From assembly GCF_026239555.1 (NCBI RefSeq), contig NZ_JAPIVP010000009.1, positions 62,001 to 126,000 on the forward strand: a stretch of 64,000 nt of DNA, written 5' to 3'. Source of the stretch: Pedobacter sp. PF22-3. Its GTDB lineage: Bacteria > Bacteroidota > Bacteroidia > Sphingobacteriales > Sphingobacteriaceae. Below the pieces are notes generated by a model. The model searched no databases. It was not told where the DNA came from and saw only the letters and a program-made list of their open reading frames with translations. A program made the position numbers and the translations under genes. Of this stretch, positions 60,282 to 64,000 are shown piece after piece (the first letter of the stretch is position 1; the number at the start of each line of letters is the position of its first letter).

Positions 60282-61634
60282 TTACCATTTTTTCCGCTCT
60301 TCTTCCAGCCCTGTCCCATCCACTGAAGTAGCATAGGATACTATCCAGGCCAGAATTTGCTCAATAATTCTAATGATCATGTCTAACTCGGTAACGGCTT
60401 TGACGTGAGGAACCAGCTTTTTATGTGGTTTATAAACTGGTTGTGGCAACGGCTGCGGCAAAATGAGGCCTTTTACAGCTGGACTGTCCTGTTGTGCCGG
60501 TATGCCCGAATAAAGGCTAACGTGCTGAAGAAAGAGTTGGGTAATATAATCTTTCATTGTATCGGGCGGGGTGCTCAATTTATCCGAATGTTGTAGTGTT
60601 CCGGGTAGCGATTGATTCTGTATTCTGGTATAGCTCGCGCCTGATGTGGCCGCCCTTTTAATCACCAGTCGCTGGAGCGTGTCAAGCGTCTTCTTCGTTA
60701 GCAAATTGGTGGATTGACCGTAGATCTGAGCAATTTCCTGCAGGTCCAATTCGTCCCAGGCATGTGGCACAACATCAAGGGTATTCCAGTGCATGGTATT
60801 CCAGCTCTGGTAATCACCGGTCTGTGCAACCCATCCTTCGGGAAGCGCTGGGAATGTTTTATTAAACAAACTGGCAAATGCACTTTCACCAGGTGTAGGG
60901 CCGGCTGTAGGATAAACCAATGATGTACCAAATGCACCCAGCTTATTTTGCTGTTTTAAATAAAGTGCAAGCGTTGGGGAAAGTGCACCCGCCAGGCTAT
61001 GTCCGCAAAATACGATTGCGCTTTGCTTACCGGGATTTAAACTGGCAATAAATGCTTCAAGTGTGGTATTGGGCGATACAGCCTTTGGGGGGCTAACAAG
61101 CCCGAGCACTAATTTAATGCCTGTTGCAGTGCCATTGGAAATGTAGGGATCAGTGCCGTTATAGGCCGATGGTGAGAACGTTGCCGGATTATAGCTTGAC
61201 CAGTTTACCACTTCAGCCACCGAAAAATCCTCCGTTTCCCAGTCGTAAAGCGATGCCGGGTTAGTTGCCGCTACTGCTACAACATAAGTTGGCAAAGTTG
61301 GGCCACCTGGGTAGGCAACGGCATCACACTGAGCAACATATAGGGCATTATCAGCAACGCCGGTAGCTTTTCCATGTTGATCCTGCTCCTCAATAAGTGC
61401 AGGTCCCCATACCAATTTCCAGCTGCCCAGTGTTGCCGTCGCCAACGGGTCAGCTACCGAAGGCGCCGTTTGCCCCATTACTTCAACAGGTGGAACACCG
61501 TTCAGATAAAAAGATAAGTCATACTGCAACTGCAGTTGTAAGGCATCGGCAGTGCCTTTGTAGCCCCCGGCCCGGTTAGCGATGCAGGCCAGGCCAAAAA
61601 CCTGTTGATAAGCATCAAAAGATGGGTTTTCCAT
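60282..61634 (-). CDS. Lipase family (class 3-like) alpha/beta-hydrolase
   Basis: This is a 450-residue protein. The nucleophile elbow VFCGHSLAGALSP (208-220) with Ser213 in GHSLAG is the class 3 lipase signature, and YVVAVAATNPASLYDWETEDF lies in the preceding core. No signal peptide is seen at the N-terminus (MENPSFDAYQ), so it is cytoplasmic or exported by another route. A C-terminal Pro-rich linker (about 390-415) leads to a helical tail. It precedes the amidohydrolase gene on the same strand and may be cotranscribed. Confidence 0.85.
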   Translation of the reverse strand: MENPSFDAYQQVFGLACIANRAGGYKGTADALQLQLQYDLSFYLNGVPPVEVMGQTAPSVADPLATATLGSWKLVWGPALIEEQDQHGKATGVADNALYVAQCDAVAYPGGPTLPTYVVAVAATNPASLYDWETEDFSVAEVVNWSSYNPATFSPSAYNGTDPYISNGTATGIKLVLGLVSPPKAVSPNTTLEAFIASLNPGKQSAIVFCGHSLAGALSPTLALYLKQQNKLGAFGTSLVYPTAGPTPGESAFASLFNKTFPALPEGWVAQTGDYQSWNTMHWNTLDVVPHAWDELDLQEIAQIYGQSTNLLTKKTLDTLQRLVIKRAATSGASYTRIQNQSLPGTLQHSDKLSTPPDTMKDYITQLFLQHVSLYSGIPAQQDSPAVKGLILPQPLPQPVYKPHKKLVPHVKAVTELDMIIRIIEQILAWIVSYATSVDGTGLEEERKKW

Positions 61635-61967
61635 AAGTTTAATGATTTGATAGATTAAATTGTGAACATTAACACAGTACGATATAAACTAAAGCTTTTG
61701 CGCTGGTAACTGGTATAAAGGTCACCTGACTGTGATCTGAATTAGAGGCGGACATGAACTGAGTTGAAAGCGTTACTGATGAAGTAAATTTACAATTTTA
61801 AGGAATATATAAAAACAGTTAATCATACATATTTAAAAATACTTAAATATCAGTATGTAATTTTAAGACTACAACGAATACATCAACCTGCTTATCTGGG
61901 TAATTATTCAATTTAAAAATTTTCATCCTGGTACCATGTAACAGCCCTGGTTATAAAACTTTATGTT
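61635..61967. other. Divergent intergenic region before the propeller protein (no gene seen)
   Basis: The region is AT-rich, particularly at 61780-61920. It holds the divergent promoters of the lipase gene and the propeller/MBG protein gene. No structured repeat or RNA gene is seen. Confidence 0.35.
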
Positions 61968-61975
61968 TACCTTTG
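61968..61975 (+). promoter_or_regulatory. -7 promoter box TACCTTTG of the propeller protein gene
   Basis: TACCTTTG fits the TAnnTTTG consensus and ends 28 bases before the ATG at 62004. Confidence 0.55.
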
Positions 61976-62003
61976 TCCCTTTGAAACAACACTTTACCGT
62001 CTA

Positions 62004-64000
62004 ATGACAACTCTCAACCGATTGATTTATATTGTATTTTTCTCTTTATTCTTCTGCAACGTAATAGCCCAGACCAATCAGACAGTTGTTAACGGCGAAG
62101 CTACTGCACCAGTAATATTTCCACAGGGCTGTACTTACAGGTGGACGTGCGATAGGCTATCCATCGGTCTTGCCTCCAGTGGTACAGGTAACATCCCTTC
62201 ATTTACGGCTGTTAATAACAGCGCTTCAGCAGTTAACGCTACCATCATAGCTACACCGGTAACAGCCGATTATGCCTACATTCCAAACGCCGGTTCGAAT
62301 AATGTTTCGGTGATCAATCTTTCGACCAATAGAGTAGAAAAAACAATAGCGGTGGGCAACACGCCGAATACTGCTTGTGTTAATCCCAGTGGCAGTGAGG
62401 TTTATATATGCAATGCCGAGGCTAACAGCATTTCGGTCATCAGCACAATCAGCAATACGGTAGTTGCCAACATTGCCGTGGGCCGGACGCCGATAGGTAT
62501 AGTCTTTAGCCAAGATGGTAGCAGGGCCTATGTGACCAATGTCAACGCATACAACATCTCTAACGCCAATACCGTTTCGGTTATCAATACCCTTACCAGA
62601 ATGGTTATTGCCACCATACCTACGGATGAAAACCCGAGAGAAGTGATCATAAGTCCGGACGGAAAATTTCTTTATGTATCGATGGGATACTACAACGGCT
62701 TGGTTCAGGTATATGATACTTCGACAAACCGGTTTGTGAAGGAATATGAAACGAGGGGTGATGCTCCCGGACAGATGATATTCAGCAGGGACAACAAAAA
62801 ACTTTATGTCGTTAATAGTTATTCCAACAGCCTCACGATTCTGAGTTTAACAGGTGATCCCTCAGTTTACATTCCGTTAGGCAGGCTGCCCATAGGCGCG
62901 GTGATGGGTGCAGATGGCAAGCACCTGTATGTCACAAATACCAGCGACAATAACATAATGATTCTCGATTTAACAACAAACGCTGTAGTTGGCCTTATCC
63001 CTACAGGCCTCTCTCCATGCGGGATCTCCATCACCCCCGACGGTCAAAAACTACTGGTAGGCAGCGCCATCGATAAGGTCTCTGTGTTTGATACAGGAAC
63101 CAATTTATTGGTGACCAACATCACCGCTGGAAGCCAGCCTTATGCGATGGGCAATCCCATAAAAGCCGGTAGCAATGCAGGCTGTTCCCCAAAAACCTTC
63201 ACCATCACGGTCAATCCGAGCGGGCCGGTTATCAATAGTAACGGAACTCCGGGTGCTCAAAACACTATATACGGCGAGGCATCTGCATCTTCAAGCTTTA
63301 CCATTAGTGGCTCAGGCCTTACCCAGGGTATTACAATCAGTGCCCCAGCGGGTTTTGAGATCAGCCTGAACAATCTTTCCTTTAGCCAGACGCTTACCAT
63401 TAACGGCACCGGCAACATAGCCCCCAAAATAGTATATGTCAGGCTCAGCGCATCATCTCCTGCAGGATCTTACAGTGGAAATATTACCTTAAGCAGTACA
63501 GGGGCAACCAGCATCAATGTTCCGATAACTGTTAGCCAGATTGTTCCGGCACCTCTCAATATCACAACAGCAAACCAGATCAAAACCTATGGCTCGGTAC
63601 TTACGGGTAATACAGGTTACACAGCCTTTACGGCCACCGGGCTAAAAAATGGCGAACGCATAGGCAGTGTTACCATCGCGTACGGCAATGGAGCGGCAGC
63701 AGTAGCGGCGGTAGCTAGCTATAATAATCAAATCGGCCTTTCCGGTGCAACAGGCGGTACGTTCTCGCCTGCAAATTATCAGGTAAGTTACCAGACCGCA
63801 GATATTACCGTGGCCAGGGCGCCGCTTACTATCACCGCCCAAACCCTGACCAAGTTATATGGAACAATACTAACCGATGGCCCCCTGGCATCTGGATTTA
63901 CCGTTACGGGACTGAAAAACGGTGAGATGATTAGTAATGTCAGTTTAATTTATGGCAGTGGTGCTGCACAGGGTGCAGCCGTAGGGATTTATGCGGGCGC
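62004..64000 (+). CDS. Secreted YVTN beta-propeller protein with MBG-type repeats, C-terminus beyond window
   Basis: The frame is open from ATG 62004 to the right edge (665 codons seen). A signal peptide MTTLNRLIYIVFFSLFFCNV...AQ precedes an N-terminal beta domain. From about residue 85 to 390 there are YVTN-family propeller repeats of the kind YIPNAGSNNVSVINLSTN and LYVTNTSDNNIMILDLTTN. A bridging domain contains SFTISGSGLTQGITISAPAG (about 430-450). MBG-type repeats (starting near 515 and 608) with IKTYGSVLTG and LTKLYGTILTDG follow. Such proteins are large surface adhesins or binding proteins, typically sorted by a type IX signal at the C-terminus, which is not visible here. Confidence 0.85.
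   Translation, partial: MTTLNRLIYIVFFSLFFCNVIAQTNQTVVNGEATAPVIFPQGCTYRWTCDRLSIGLASSGTGNIPSFTAVNNSASAVNATIIATPVTADYAYIPNAGSNNVSVINLSTNRVEKTIAVGNTPNTACVNPSGSEVYICNAEANSISVISTISNTVVANIAVGRTPIGIVFSQDGSRAYVTNVNAYNISNANTVSVINTLTRMVIATIPTDENPREVIISPDGKFLYVSMGYYNGLVQVYDTSTNRFVKEYETRGDAPGQMIFSRDNKKLYVVNSYSNSLTILSLTGDPSVYIPLGRLPIGAVMGADGKHLYVTNTSDNNIMILDLTTNAVVGLIPTGLSPCGISITPDGQKLLVGSAIDKVSVFDTGTNLLVTNITAGSQPYAMGNPIKAGSNAGCSPKTFTITVNPSGPVINSNGTPGAQNTIYGEASASSSFTISGSGLTQGITISAPAGFEISLNNLSFSQTLTINGTGNIAPKIVYVRLSASSPAGSYSGNITLSSTGATSINVPITVSQIVPAPLNITTANQIKTYGSVLTGNTGYTAFTATGLKNGERIGSVTIAYGNGAAAVAAVASYNNQIGLSGATGGTFSPANYQVSYQTADITVARAPLTITAQTLTKLYGTILTDGPLASGFTVTGLKNGEMISNVSLIYGSGAAQGAAVGIYAG

Overview
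The window looks like a chromosome segment of a Gram-negative member of the Bacteroidota, most likely family Sphingobacteriaceae (Pedobacter-like). Supporting signs are two SusC/SusD pairs, a GLPGLI protein paired with an outer-membrane beta-barrel protein, a DUF6377-type PUL regulator, TonB-dependent receptors, KdsB (Kdo/LPS), several -7 promoter boxes of the form TAnnTTTG, AT-rich housekeeping genes, and dispersed intergenic repeats of the kind common in this group. The genus call is inference. No tRNA, rRNA, CRISPR array, integrase, transposase or phage module was found.

Layout. 1-14 kb is mostly housekeeping: a CDF metal exporter (cut by the left edge), an aminotransferase, a MacB-like permease, queA, ispD, two small conserved proteins (DUF5670-like and DUF2795), a PduO-type cobalamin adenosyltransferase, a LolD/MacB-like ATPase, gatC, plsC-like, trpS, a deoxynucleoside kinase, a DUF5808-like protein, kdsB, and a MarR-GNAT fusion. 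14-27 kb holds a lipoprotein, a DinB-like protein, the overlapping OMP/GLPGLI pair, pyrG-yidC, an S9 peptidase and an SpmA-SpmB-type fusion. 27-39 kb is an envelope region on the minus strand: an orphan SusD/SusC pair, a hotdog thioesterase, a 0.9-kb tandem-repeat region, a TonB-dependent receptor and a large FtsX-type permease. 39-45 kb carries small accessory genes (MaoC-like, DUF92, DUF1826-like, HEAT/DNA-alkylation-repair-like, DUF421 with an extra zinc ribbon).

45.5-53.9 kb is a compact polysaccharide-utilization locus. A DUF6377-type sensor/regulator is divergent from a GH43 lipoprotein, SusC and SusD, and the locus ends in a perfect 15-bp hairpin. The expected scheme is that GH43 trims an arabinose- or xylose-containing glycan at the surface, SusD captures the oligosaccharide, SusC imports it with TonB, and the regulator reads glycan status. 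54-64 kb holds a Crp/Fnr regulator beside a PRISE-type reductase, a serine hydrolase with TPRs, an amidohydrolase, a class-3-like lipase, and the first 665 residues of a secreted YVTN-propeller/MBG-domain protein that runs off the right edge.

The most interesting non-coding signal is a roughly 95-nt element present twice (about 45.25 kb and 57.86 kb). The copies share near-identical 5' hairpin and GAAA-loop blocks, divergent but still pairing terminator stems, and matching upstream motifs. It looks like a duplicated small-RNA gene. Other second-look signals are tandem 20-bp dyads upstream of the large permease, a Crp/Fnr-like dyad at the PRISE promoter, nested dyads around the GH43 promoter, a metalloregulator-like palindrome upstream of the TonB receptor, a 286-bp-period tandem repeat, and two dispersed repeat families.
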